Shown: positions 16,778 through 23,980 of the stretch, piece after piece
Numbering within the stretch: the first letter of the stretch is position 1
Layout: the number at the start of each line of letters is the position of its first letter
NCBI GenBank assembly: GCA_035765755.1
Contig: DASTWW010000232.1
Location: 1 to 23,980 of the forward strand
DNA from: DASSKA01 sp035765755
GTDB lineage: Bacteria > Actinomycetota > Actinomycetes > Propionibacteriales > Nocardioidaceae
Reading direction: 5' to 3'
DNA length: 23,980 nt
Notes under the pieces: model-generated
What the model saw: only the letters and a program-made list of their open reading frames with translations
Database searches by the model: none
Told to the model about the DNA's origin: nothing
Made by a program: the position numbers and the translations under genes

Positions 16778-17650
16778 CTACCGGGGCGTAGCGGCCCGCC
16801 CGCGGTTCCCCGACCTGCCGGCGCGGGAGCGGAACACCGGCTGGCAGCGTGGGCACCAGAACAGGTTGCGACCGCCGAGCACCTGGGTGCGCACCGTGCC
16901 ACCGCAGACGTGGCAGGGGCGCCCGTCGCGCCGGTAGACGTAGACCTCGCCGCCGTGGTCGTCCACCCGGGCCGGGCGGCCCATTGCCTCGGGCGTGTGC
17001 TCGTCGCGCACGGTGTCGATCCGGCCGGTCCGCACGCCGTACGCCATCAACGCCACCAGGTCCTCCCACACCGCCTGGAACTGGCCTCTGCGCAGACTGC
17101 TGCCCGGCCGCAGCGGGTGCAGCCGGTGCCGGAACAGCACCTCGGCGCGGTAGACGTTGCCCACCCCGGCGAGCACCGCCTGGTCCATCAGAAGCGCACC
17201 GATGGGTGCGCGGCTGCGTCGGACCCGCTCCCAGGCCCGGGTCCAGTCCGCGTCCGGCCGCAGCGGGTCCGGACCGAGCCGGTCGAGGATCCCCTCCCGC
17301 TCGGCGGCGGTGAGCAGGTCGCAGGCGGTGGCGCCGCGAAGATCGGCGTACGACGGATCGGCGCCGGTCCCCACCAGTCGGAGCCGGACCTGTCCGACCG
17401 GCGCCGGCGGCGGCCCGGCCGCGACGAGAAGCTTGCCGTAGAGACCGAGGTGCACGTGCACGTACCGGTCCTGCTCGAAGCCGACGAACAGGTGCTTGCC
17501 GTAGGACTGGGCGCCGACCAGCACGGTGCCGTCCAGCAGCGCGGCCGCCTCGGCGAACCGGCCCTGCGGGCTGCTCACCCGCACCACGCGGCCGGCGAAC
17601 CGGTCCCGGACCTCGGTGGCGAGCCGGTGCAGGGTGTGCCCTTCTGGCAC
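16778..17650 (-). CDS. nei: Fpg/Nei-family DNA glycosylase-AP lyase (endonuclease VIII type)
   Basis: Base-excision repair enzyme that removes oxidised bases and cuts the abasic site. 290 aa. After Met removal the catalytic N-terminus is Pro2-Glu3 in MPEGHT, the Nei rather than Fpg (MPELPE) signature. Lys52 (YGKHL) is conserved, the helix-two-turn-helix with GVGNVYRAE is near 162-170, and the C-terminal zinc finger uses C246, C249, C266 and C269 with the lesion-loop Arg in GGRN (261). The catalytic Pro2 fixes the start at GTG 17650. It begins two bases after the rpiB stop, with a GGGGGAG ribosome binding site, so the two are co-transcribed. It corresponds in position to mycobacterial nei1 (Rv2464c). 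The tail past the zinc finger is basic. Confidence 0.94.
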   Translation of the reverse strand: MPEGHTLHRLATEVRDRFAGRVVRVSSPQGRFAEAAALLDGTVLVGAQSYGKHLFVGFEQDRYVHVHLGLYGKLLVAAGPPPAPVGQVRLRLVGTGADPSYADLRGATACDLLTAAEREGILDRLGPDPLRPDADWTRAWERVRRSRAPIGALLMDQAVLAGVGNVYRAEVLFRHRLHPLRPGSSLRRGQFQAVWEDLVALMAYGVRTGRIDTVRDEHTPEAMGRPARVDDHGGEVYVYRRDGRPCHVCGGTVRTQVLGGRNLFWCPRCQPVFRSRAGRSGNRGRAATPR

Positions 17651-17651
17651 C

Positions 17652-18155
17652 TCACTCCCCCCGGGGCAGCGCCGAGGCCGGAAGCGGCGGCAGGGTCGCC
17701 GACTGCTCGTACTCGCTGAGCATTTCGATGCGCCGGCGGTGCCGCTCCGCGCCGGAGAACGGTGTGGCCAAGAACACTTCGACGAACCGGGTCATCGCCT
17801 CCACGGAGTGCATCCGGCCACCGACAGACACGACGTTGGCGTCGTTGTGCTCGCGGGCGAGCACCGCGGTCTCCTCGCTCCAGGCGAGCGCCGCTCGGAC
17901 GCCGCGGACCTTGTTCGCCGCGATCTGCTCGCCGTTGCCCGACCCGCCGATCACCACGCCGAGGCTGTCCAGCCCGTCCTCGCGGTCCCGGGCGACGCCC
18001 TCGGCGGCCCGCAGGCAGAACACCGGGTAGTCGTCCTCCGGGTCGTGGACGAACGGCCCGTGGTCGATCGGCTCGAAGCCGTGGTCGGCGAGCCAGTCCA
18101 TCAGGTGGTTCTTGAGCTCCAGGCCGGCGTGGTCGGAGCCGAGGTGCACGCGCAT
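17652..18155 (-). CDS. rpiB: Ribose-5-phosphate isomerase B
   Basis: Interconverts ribose 5-phosphate and ribulose 5-phosphate in the pentose phosphate pathway. 167 aa. It starts MRVHLGSDHAG, with the RpiB phosphate and ring-opening residues His9 and His103 (REHNDANV). The catalytic base region is GGSGNGE (70-76) with Glu76, the mycobacterial type in which Glu replaces the Cys base of E. coli RpiB. The C-terminus (ERHRRRIEML and a short tail) is standard for actinobacteria. Start ATG 18155 lies 12 bases after the hydrolase stop with no strong Shine-Dalgarno, so translation may be coupled to it. Immediately followed by nei. Confidence 0.96.
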   Translation of the reverse strand: MRVHLGSDHAGLELKNHLMDWLADHGFEPIDHGPFVHDPEDDYPVFCLRAAEGVARDREDGLDSLGVVIGGSGNGEQIAANKVRGVRAALAWSEETAVLAREHNDANVVSVGGRMHSVEAMTRFVEVFLATPFSGAERHRRRIEMLSEYEQSATLPPLPASALPRGE

Positions 18156-18167
18156 GGCCGCAGTCTC

Positions 18168-19064
18168 TCAAATGGTTCGGTCGATGAAGGCCGCGATCTC
18201 TGCGAGCGACGCCTCGGCGGCGTCGAACAGCTCCGGACGGCGCCAGAAGCCGTGCACCATGCCCGGGTACGTCGACAGCTCCACGGCGCCGCCGGCCTCG
18301 CCGATGCGACGGGCCAGCTCTTCGTCCTCGTCCACGAGCACGTCGTGCTCGGCGGCCACCACGAGGGTGGCGGGCAGGGTGTCGAACCGGTCGGAGCGCA
18401 GCGGGGCCAGGTCCGGGTCGTCGAGGTCTTCTGGCCGGGCGGCGTACTGCTGCCAGTACCAGGCCGCCTCCTCGGCAGTCAGCCCCCCGTTGCCCTCGGC
18501 GTACGAGGCGAAATCCTGCCGCGGCTCGAGAAACGGGTAGACCAGGACCGCGGCGACGAACGCGTTCGGGTTGCGCAGCGCGGCCACCAGCGCCAGGTTG
18601 CCTCCGGCGCTGTCCCCGAGCGCGACCACCCGGGACACGTCGACGCCCAGGTCGCTGCCGTTGGCCATCAGCCAGGCCAGCGCGGTGTCGACGTCGTCGG
18701 GCGCCGCGGGGAACCGGTGCTCGGGCGGCCGGCGGTAGTCCACGGCGAGCACCGCCATCCCGGTCCGGTTGGCCAGCCGACGGGACTGCGGGTCGTGGGT
18801 GTCGAGCTCGCCGAACACGAAGCCGCCGCCGTGCAGGAACACGATCGCGCCGGGGAGCTCGCCCCGGGACTCTGGCAGGTAGAGGCGGCAGGGCACCCCG
18901 CCGGCGTCCACGTCCCGTGCCTGCGCCTCGGGCTCGCGGGGATCGGCCTCCGCTGCGGTGCGGTGCTCCCGGCGGCGCCGCGCGATCTCCTCGGGTCCGG
19001 CGCCGCCGATGCTGGGCTGCTGTGCCCACTCGGCCAGCGCCGCGCGAGCCTGCGGGTGCAGCAC
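18168..19064 (-). CDS. Alpha/beta hydrolase of the hormone-sensitive lipase family (esterase)
   Basis: Probable carboxylesterase, cytoplasmic, 298 aa. The oxyanion-hole motif HGGG is at 78-81, nucleophile Ser152 in GDSAGG, acid Asp241 (AEHDVLVDE) and base His271 (MVHGFW), the complete triad of the Abhydrolase_3/HSL family. There is no signal peptide. Start GTG 19064 is one base after the metG stop (TGA-G-GTG) with GGAGGG upstream, so it is co-transcribed with metG. Mycobacterium tuberculosis has an esterase gene (lipP, Rv2463) in the same neighbourhood, but from recall that protein is of the beta-lactamase type, so this is a different family in a similar place. The substrate cannot be told from sequence. 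Confidence 0.92.
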   Translation of the reverse strand: MLHPQARAALAEWAQQPSIGGAGPEEIARRRREHRTAAEADPREPEAQARDVDAGGVPCRLYLPESRGELPGAIVFLHGGGFVFGELDTHDPQSRRLANRTGMAVLAVDYRRPPEHRFPAAPDDVDTALAWLMANGSDLGVDVSRVVALGDSAGGNLALVAALRNPNAFVAAVLVYPFLEPRQDFASYAEGNGGLTAEEAAWYWQQYAARPEDLDDPDLAPLRSDRFDTLPATLVVAAEHDVLVDEDEELARRIGEAGGAVELSTYPGMVHGFWRRPELFDAAEASLAEIAAFIDRTI

Positions 19065-19065
19065 C

Positions 19066-20889
19066 TCAACCCTCCAGCCTGCGCAGCTCCTCCTCGACCA
19101 CCGACGGGTCGAGCTTGGTGAACACCGGGGTGGGCTTGCCGACCTGGGCGCCGACCCGCACCGGCCGCCGCTGCCAGGGCGGCGTCGAGGAGTACTCCCC
19201 GGTGATCACCGGGTACGTCGCATGGTCGTCATCGAGGCCTGCATCAAGATCACGGACCTCCTCGATCCGCGGCATCGGCTGCACCTGGCCGCTGCCGCCT
19301 AGCACCTTGTCGACCTCGTTGGCCGAGAACGGCAGGAACGGCGAGAGGATCAGGTTCAGGTCGGCCACGCACTGCGCGGTCACGTGCAGGATGGTGCCCA
19401 GCCGGTCCCGCTGATCCTCGGCCTTGAGCTTCCACGGCTGCTGGTCCGAGACGTACTTGTTCACCTCGGCCACCGTGCGCATCGCCTCGGACATCGCCTG
19501 CTTCATCCGGTTCCGGCCGATCAGGTCGCCCACTGCCGCGAACGCGCCCTGCACGGCCTCGAGTAGGGACCGGTCCTCGGCGGTCAGCTCGCCGGCGGGC
19601 GGGATCTCACCGAAGTTCTTGGCGATCAGGTTCGCAGTGCGGTTGACCAGGTTGCCCCAGCCGGCGACCAGCTCGTCGTTGGTACGTCGTACGAACTCGG
19701 CCCAGGTGAAGTCGGCGTCCTGGTTCTCGGGGCCGGCGACCGCCACGAAGTAGCGGAACGCATCGGGCTGGTAGCGCGACAGCAGGTCGCGGACGTAGAT
19801 GACGACCTTCTTGGAGGAGGAGAACTTCCGCCCCTCCATGGTCAGGAACTCCGAGCTGACCACCTCGGTGGGCAGGCTCAGCTCGCCGTACTCCCCCGGT
19901 GTGCCGCCCCGGGCGCCCTTGCCGTTGTAGGCGAGCAGCTCCGCGGGCCAGATCTGGGAGTGGAAGGTGATGTTGTCCTTGCCCATGAAGTAGTAGGACA
20001 GCGGGCCTTCTGCGCCTTGTTCGGCCGGGTTCCACCACTCGCGCCAGCGTTCCGGGCCCCCGAGCCGGCGAGCCCACTCGATCGACGCCGAAAGGTAGCC
20101 GATCACCGCGTCGAACCACACGTAGAGCCGCTTGGTCGGGTTGTCCCGCCAGCCCTCGAGGGGCACCGGGATCCCCCAGTCGATGTCCCTGGTGATCGCT
20201 CGTGGCCGGATCTCGGCGAGGATGTTCTGGCTGAACCGGATCACGTTCGGTCGCCACAGGCCCGTGGCCTCACGCTCGCCCAGCCACTCACCCAGCGCCT
20301 CGGCAAGCGCCGGCAGGTCCAGGAAGAAGTGCTGGGTCTCGACGAACTCGGGGACCTCCCCGTTGATCCGCGAACGCGGGTTCTTCAGGTCCTGCGGGTC
20401 CAGCTGGTTTCCGCAGTTGTCGCACTGGTCTCCGCGCGCACCGTCGTACCCGCAGATCGGGCAGGTGCCCTCGATGTAGCGGTCAGGGAGCGTCCGGCCC
20501 GTCGAGGGGGAGATCGCCCCGACGGTGGTCTCCTCGACGAAGTAGCCGTTGTCGTAGACGCCCTTGAACAGCGCCTGCACCACGGCGTAGTGGTTGCGGG
20601 TCGTGGTGCGCGTGTAGAGGTCGTAGCCAAGTCCGAGCGCGACGAAGTCCTCGACGATGAGTCGGTGGTTCCGGTCGGCGAGCTCCTGGGGCGCGACCCC
20701 CGCCTCGTCGGCCGCGATGAGGATCGGGGTGCCGTGCTCGTCGGAGCCGGACACCATCAGCACGTCGTGCCCGGCCATCCGCATGTACCTGCTGAACACG
20801 TCGGAGGGCACGCCGAAACCGGCCACGTGGCCGATGTGGCGCGGGCCGTTGGCGTACGGCCAGGCGACGGCGGACAGGACTCTGGTCAT
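19066..20889 (-). CDS. metG: Methionyl-tRNA synthetase
   Basis: Charges tRNA-Met and initiator tRNA. 607 aa. Class I signature HIGH (18-21), a single zinc knuckle with C143, C146, C156 and C159, and KMSKS variant KFSSSK (355-360). The anticodon-binding helical domain follows. The C-terminal EMAP/OB tRNA-binding domain of the long E. coli form is absent, as in many actinobacteria. Start ATG 20889 is preceded by TAGGAT six bases upstream and no Shine-Dalgarno, suggesting a leaderless message. The downstream hydrolase begins one base after the stop. In mycobacteria metG is elsewhere, so its placement between the dsbA-like gene and rpiB is a lineage-specific arrangement (inference from recall). 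Confidence 0.98.
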   Translation of the reverse strand: MTRVLSAVAWPYANGPRHIGHVAGFGVPSDVFSRYMRMAGHDVLMVSGSDEHGTPILIAADEAGVAPQELADRNHRLIVEDFVALGLGYDLYTRTTTRNHYAVVQALFKGVYDNGYFVEETTVGAISPSTGRTLPDRYIEGTCPICGYDGARGDQCDNCGNQLDPQDLKNPRSRINGEVPEFVETQHFFLDLPALAEALGEWLGEREATGLWRPNVIRFSQNILAEIRPRAITRDIDWGIPVPLEGWRDNPTKRLYVWFDAVIGYLSASIEWARRLGGPERWREWWNPAEQGAEGPLSYYFMGKDNITFHSQIWPAELLAYNGKGARGGTPGEYGELSLPTEVVSSEFLTMEGRKFSSSKKVVIYVRDLLSRYQPDAFRYFVAVAGPENQDADFTWAEFVRRTNDELVAGWGNLVNRTANLIAKNFGEIPPAGELTAEDRSLLEAVQGAFAAVGDLIGRNRMKQAMSEAMRTVAEVNKYVSDQQPWKLKAEDQRDRLGTILHVTAQCVADLNLILSPFLPFSANEVDKVLGGSGQVQPMPRIEEVRDLDAGLDDDHATYPVITGEYSSTPPWQRRPVRVGAQVGKPTPVFTKLDPSVVEEELRRLEG

Positions 20890-20901
20890 GGCCCGATCCT
20901 A
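20890..20901 (-). promoter_or_regulatory. Probable leaderless -10 promoter of metG
   Basis: TAGGAT (20901-20896, minus strand) fits TANNNT and is followed by exactly six bases and the ATG. There is no Shine-Dalgarno in the 20 bases upstream of the start. No clear -35 hexamer at 17-18 bp. Confidence 0.55.
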
Positions 20902-20942
20902 GGGATGCTGGCGAGTCGGCCGCCGCCTGGCCCGCTCCGCGG

Positions 20943-21563
20943 TCAGGAGAAGTCCGGCCTTGCGTCCCTGGTGCGCTTGAGCTCGTAGAAGCCGGGCGTG
21001 CTCGCCACGGCAAGCACCCCGTCCCACAGCCTGCCGGCGTCCTCGCCCTTCGGGGCCGGGGTGACCACCGGGCCGAAGAAGGCGACGCCCTGGGTGCTGA
21101 TCACCGGGGTGCCCACGTCCATCCCGACCTGGTCCATGCCCGCGTGGTGGGACTTCTTCAGCGCCTCGTCGAACTCGTCTGAGTCCATGGCGTCCGCGAG
21201 GGACACGGGCAGCCCGACCTCGTCGAGCGCCTCTTCTATCAGGCCCCTGTCCGGGTCCCGGTGTTCGAGGTGGATGCGGTTGCCGAGTGCGGTGTAGAGC
21301 GGCAGCAAGATGTCCTCGCCCTTGTGGGCTGCCGCGGCCATGCACACGCGAACCGGTCCCCAGGCATCCTCCAGGAACTTGCGGTAGTCCTCGGACAGTC
21401 CTTCCTTGTCCTGGTTGAGGTACGCGAGGCTCATCACGTGGAACTCGGGCGCGATCGGCCGCACCTGCTCCACCTCGAGCACCCACCGGGACGTGAGCCA
21501 GGCCCACGGACACAGCGGGTCGAACCAGAAATCGACACGGACGCGTTCGGTGCTGTCAGTCAT
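20943..21563 (-). CDS. DsbA-family protein resembling mycothiol-dependent nitroreductase Rv2466c
   Basis: Thioredoxin-fold protein with a helical insertion, 206 aa from the chosen start, against about 207 in the mycobacterial homologue. The N-terminal strand VDFWFDPLCPWAW is characteristic. The active site reads CPWA (Cys18, Ala21), so the resolving cysteine of the mycobacterial CPWC site is absent. The conserved HVMSLAYLN segment and the cis-Pro region GTPVIS are present. The family uses mycothiol as reductant and answers oxidative stress; the physiological substrate is not known. ATG 21563 is preferred over ATG 21587 because GGAAGG lies six bases upstream of it and the shorter protein matches the family length. 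It diverges from pepN across about 90 bp. Confidence 0.9.
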   Translation of the reverse strand: MTDSTERVRVDFWFDPLCPWAWLTSRWVLEVEQVRPIAPEFHVMSLAYLNQDKEGLSEDYRKFLEDAWGPVRVCMAAAAHKGEDILLPLYTALGNRIHLEHRDPDRGLIEEALDEVGLPVSLADAMDSDEFDEALKKSHHAGMDQVGMDVGTPVISTQGVAFFGPVVTPAPKGEDAGRLWDGVLAVASTPGFYELKRTRDARPDFS

Positions 21564-21596
21564 GCCCTGCCTTCCTGTCCCCGTCATCGCTTGTAG

Positions 21597-21607
21597 GGGG
21601 TAACCCC
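21597..21607. promoter_or_regulatory. Small palindrome between the divergent dsbA-like and pepN genes
   Basis: GGGGT-A-ACCCC is a perfect 5-bp inverted repeat around one base, located in the 89-bp gap (21564-21652) that must contain both promoters. It could be a shared operator. No clear -35/-10 pair was found for either gene; for pepN, GAGGAT six bases before the ATG resembles the leaderless pattern except for its first base, and its GAGG could also serve as Shine-Dalgarno. Confidence 0.3.
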
Positions 21608-21652
21608 GCTATTGGTTTCCTTGTTCCCACGCGGGGGTGCGAGGATGCACCC

Positions 21653-23980
21653 ATGCCTGGAACCAACCTGACGAGGGAAGAGGCGCGCACCCGCGCCGAG
21701 CTGCTCACCGTGGACTCCTACACGGTGGACCTCGACCTGACCACAGACGAGCAGACCTTCGGGTCCACCACCGTGATCCGCTTCGGCTGCAGCCAGCCCG
21801 GCGCGTCCACGTTCGCCGACCTGGTCGGGGCGACGGTGCACGAGGTGACCCTGAACGGCGAGCCGCTCGATCCCGCCGCGGTCTACCACGACAACCGGAT
21901 CCAGCTCGACGGGCTGCGGGCCGACAACGAGCTGCGTGTGGTCGCGGACTGCCGCTTCAGCCGCACCGGCGAGGGCCTCCACCGGTTCGTGGACCCCGCC
22001 GACGACCGGGTCTACACCTACACCCAGTTCGAGGTCCCGGACGCGAGGCAGGTGTACACCACCTTCGAGCAGCCGGATCTCAAGGCACCGTTCACCTTCA
22101 CCGTGACCGCTCCGGCGCACTGGAAGGTGTTCTCCAACGCGCCGACCCCCGAGCCGGTCCCGGTCCGCGACGGCGTAGCGGTGTGGCGGTTCCCCACGAC
22201 CAAGCCCATCTCGACGTACATCACCGCGATCGTCGCCGGCGAGTACCACGAGGTGCTGGACTCCTACACCGGCAGGGGCGGCGAGATCCGGCTCGGGCAC
22301 TACTGCCGCCAGTCCATGGCCCCCTACCTCGACGTCGAGCACCTGCTGGAGATCACCAAGCAGGGCTTCGGATTCTTCGAGGACGCGTTCGACTTCCCCT
22401 ACCCGTTCGAGAAGTACGACCAGGCCTACGTGCCGGAGTACAACATGGGCGCGATGGAGAACGCCGGCTGCGTCACCTTCCGCGACGAGTACCTCCCGCG
22501 CAGCCGGCAGACGCACACCTTCTACGAGCAGCGCGCCAACACCATCCTGCACGAGATGGCGCACATGTGGTTCGGGGACCTGGTCACCATGAAGTGGTGG
22601 GACGACCTGTGGTTGAACGAGTCGTTCGCCGAGTGGGCCGCGCACCACTCCTCGGTGCGGGCCACGGAGTTCGTCGAGGCGTGGACCGGGTTCACCAGCC
22701 TGCGCAAGAACTGGGCCTACCGGCAGGACCAGCTGCCCTCCACGCACCCGATCGCCGCGGACAACTACGACCTCGAGGCCGTCGAGGTGAACTTCGACGG
22801 CATCACCTACGCCAAGGGCGCGTCCGCGCTCAAGCAGCTGGTGGCCTGGGTCGGCGAGGAGGACTTCCTAGCCGGTCTGCGCGCCTACTTCAAGAAGCAC
22901 GCCTACTCCAACAGCCGGCTCACCGACCTGCTCCAGGCGCTGGAGGCCTCGTCCGGCCGTGACCTGCAGGCCTGGGCCGAGGAGTGGCTGGAGACCAGCG
23001 GCGTGAACATCCTCAGCCCTGAGTTCGAGGTCGACGGCGAGGGCCGGTTCAGCTCGTTCGCGGTGCACCAGGCGGCGGCCAACGAGAAGTTCCCCACGCT
23101 GCGCCGTCACCGGCTCGGCATCGGCCTGTACGACCGGGTCCAGGGCCGCCTCGTCCGTCGTACCTCCCTGGAGACCGACGTCGAAGGCGAGCGCACCGAG
23201 ATCCCGCAGCTGGTCGGCGAGAAGCAGCCGGACCTGGTGCTGCTCAACGAGGGCGACCTGACCTTCGCGAAGATCCGGCTCGACGACCGGTCGCTGCGGA
23301 CCGTGGTGTCGTCCGTCGACTCCCTCGACGACTCCCTGGCGCGGGCGCTGTGCTGGGCTGCCGCCTGGGACATGACCCGAGACGCGGAGCTGGCCACCAG
23401 CGACTTCGTCGCCCTGGTGCTGCAGGGAGTGGGCACGGAGTCGGACCTGACCGCGGTGTCGGCGCTGCTGCGCTACGCCAAGCAGGCGATCGACCTGTAC
23501 TCGCACCCGACGCACCGGGCCGCGTTGAAGGATTCCTGGGAGCGCGGGCTGCGCAAGCTGCTCGACAACGCCGAGCCCGGCAGCGACCACCAGCTCGCGC
23601 TGGCGCGCGCGTACGGCTCGGCGGCGCTGAGCTCCGAGGGCCTGGACTTCGTGCAGGGTCTGTACGACGGGTCGGTGACCCTGCCCGGCCTGGCGGTCGA
23701 CACCGACCTGCGCTGGGTGCTGCTGAAGTCGCTGGCCTTCGCCGGACGAGCCGACCGCGCGGCCATCGACGCCGAGCTCGAGCGCGACCGCACCATCTCC
23801 GGGATGGAGAACGCCGCGGGGTCGCGCACCGTGATCCCGACGCCGGAGGCCAAGCAGGAGGCGTGGAACGACGCGGTGGTCCGCGACGACGTGCCCAACG
23901 AGACCCAGCGCAGCGTGGCGTTCTCCTTCCAGGTCGCCGGCCAGGACCAGCTGCTCGCGCCGTACGTCCAGAAGTACCTC
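21653..23980 (+). CDS. pepN: Aminopeptidase N, M1 family (3' partial)
   Basis: Zinc aminopeptidase that removes N-terminal residues from peptides, for example those released by Clp or proteasomal degradation. 776 codons are visible and the frame is still open at the window edge; actinomycete homologues are about 850-860 aa, so roughly 80-90 residues are missing. The substrate-anchoring GAMEN motif is at 266-270, the zinc site HEMAH at 300-304, and the third ligand Glu323 in WLNESFAEW. The N-terminal beta domain (TREEARTRAELL, then SYTVDLDLT) and the ERAP1-like helical C-terminal region belong to the Streptomyces lividans-type PepN group. Start ATG 21653; GAGG lies eight bases upstream. A different frame from 21637 to 22962 is open across this gene but lacks any family motif. 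In mycobacteria pepN is also next to the dsbA-like gene. Confidence 0.96.
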   Translation, partial: MPGTNLTREEARTRAELLTVDSYTVDLDLTTDEQTFGSTTVIRFGCSQPGASTFADLVGATVHEVTLNGEPLDPAAVYHDNRIQLDGLRADNELRVVADCRFSRTGEGLHRFVDPADDRVYTYTQFEVPDARQVYTTFEQPDLKAPFTFTVTAPAHWKVFSNAPTPEPVPVRDGVAVWRFPTTKPISTYITAIVAGEYHEVLDSYTGRGGEIRLGHYCRQSMAPYLDVEHLLEITKQGFGFFEDAFDFPYPFEKYDQAYVPEYNMGAMENAGCVTFRDEYLPRSRQTHTFYEQRANTILHEMAHMWFGDLVTMKWWDDLWLNESFAEWAAHHSSVRATEFVEAWTGFTSLRKNWAYRQDQLPSTHPIAADNYDLEAVEVNFDGITYAKGASALKQLVAWVGEEDFLAGLRAYFKKHAYSNSRLTDLLQALEASSGRDLQAWAEEWLETSGVNILSPEFEVDGEGRFSSFAVHQAAANEKFPTLRRHRLGIGLYDRVQGRLVRRTSLETDVEGERTEIPQLVGEKQPDLVLLNEGDLTFAKIRLDDRSLRTVVSSVDSLDDSLARALCWAAAWDMTRDAELATSDFVALVLQGVGTESDLTAVSALLRYAKQAIDLYSHPTHRAALKDSWERGLRKLLDNAEPGSDHQLALARAYGSAALSSEGLDFVQGLYDGSVTLPGLAVDTDLRWVLLKSLAFAGRADRAAIDAELERDRTISGMENAAGSRTVIPTPEAKQEAWNDAVVRDDVPNETQRSVAFSFQVAGQDQLLAPYVQKYL

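Noticed and set aside
21637..22962. Plus-strand open frame of 441 codons within pepN
   Set aside because: Wrong frame: GAMEN, HEMAH and the Glu ligand all lie in the frame starting at 21653, which stays open to the window edge.

Overview
The window is high-GC, densely coded DNA from an actinobacterium. The evidence is paired clpP genes, GTG starts, a mycothiol-nitroreductase-like DsbA protein, an actinomycete-type aminopeptidase N and very high third-position GC. Codon use and protein flavour suggest the order Propionibacteriales (a Nocardioides-like organism), but that placement is recall and not a search result. No mobile element, CRISPR array or foreign-looking segment was seen.

Layout. 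Bases 1-5975 (+) hold a peptide-type ABC importer in the order binding protein, ATPase D, ATPase F, permease C, permease B; the binding protein is cut by the left edge. The gap after the binding protein carries an 18-bp perfect hairpin whose arms are themselves palindromes. Bases 6083-6631 (+) encode a small K+-channel-like protein whose ribosome binding site lies inside a 21-position hairpin. Bases 6803-10382 (+) hold a large LuxR/MalT-type STAND regulator followed by two small membrane proteins (DUF7144 and PLDc_N-SHOCT). A perfect hairpin terminator ends this block.

From about 10314 to 21563 the genes run on the minus strand, except tRNA-Gly. Read 5' to 3' they are: a DsbA/nitroreductase-like protein, metG, an alpha/beta hydrolase, rpiB, nei, a SpoIIE-type phosphatase, tRNA-Pro, tig, clpP1, clpP2, clpX and a doubtful small membrane protein. 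pepN diverges from the dsbA-like gene and runs off the right edge. From recall this is the conserved clpX-clpP2-clpP1-tig-nei-rpiB-dsbA-pepN neighbourhood of Mycobacterium tuberculosis (Rv2457c-Rv2467), here with metG, a phosphatase, a hydrolase and two divergent tRNAs interleaved.

How the genes work together. Trigger factor, ClpP1P2 and ClpX form a folding and degradation module that starts at a probable ClgR-controlled leaderless promoter. Aminopeptidase N would finish the peptides ClpP releases, and the dpp-like importer brings peptides in from outside. metG, nei, rpiB and the hydrolase are tightly packed and probably co-transcribed. The least understood part is the LuxR-DUF7144-PLDc_N/SHOCT block.
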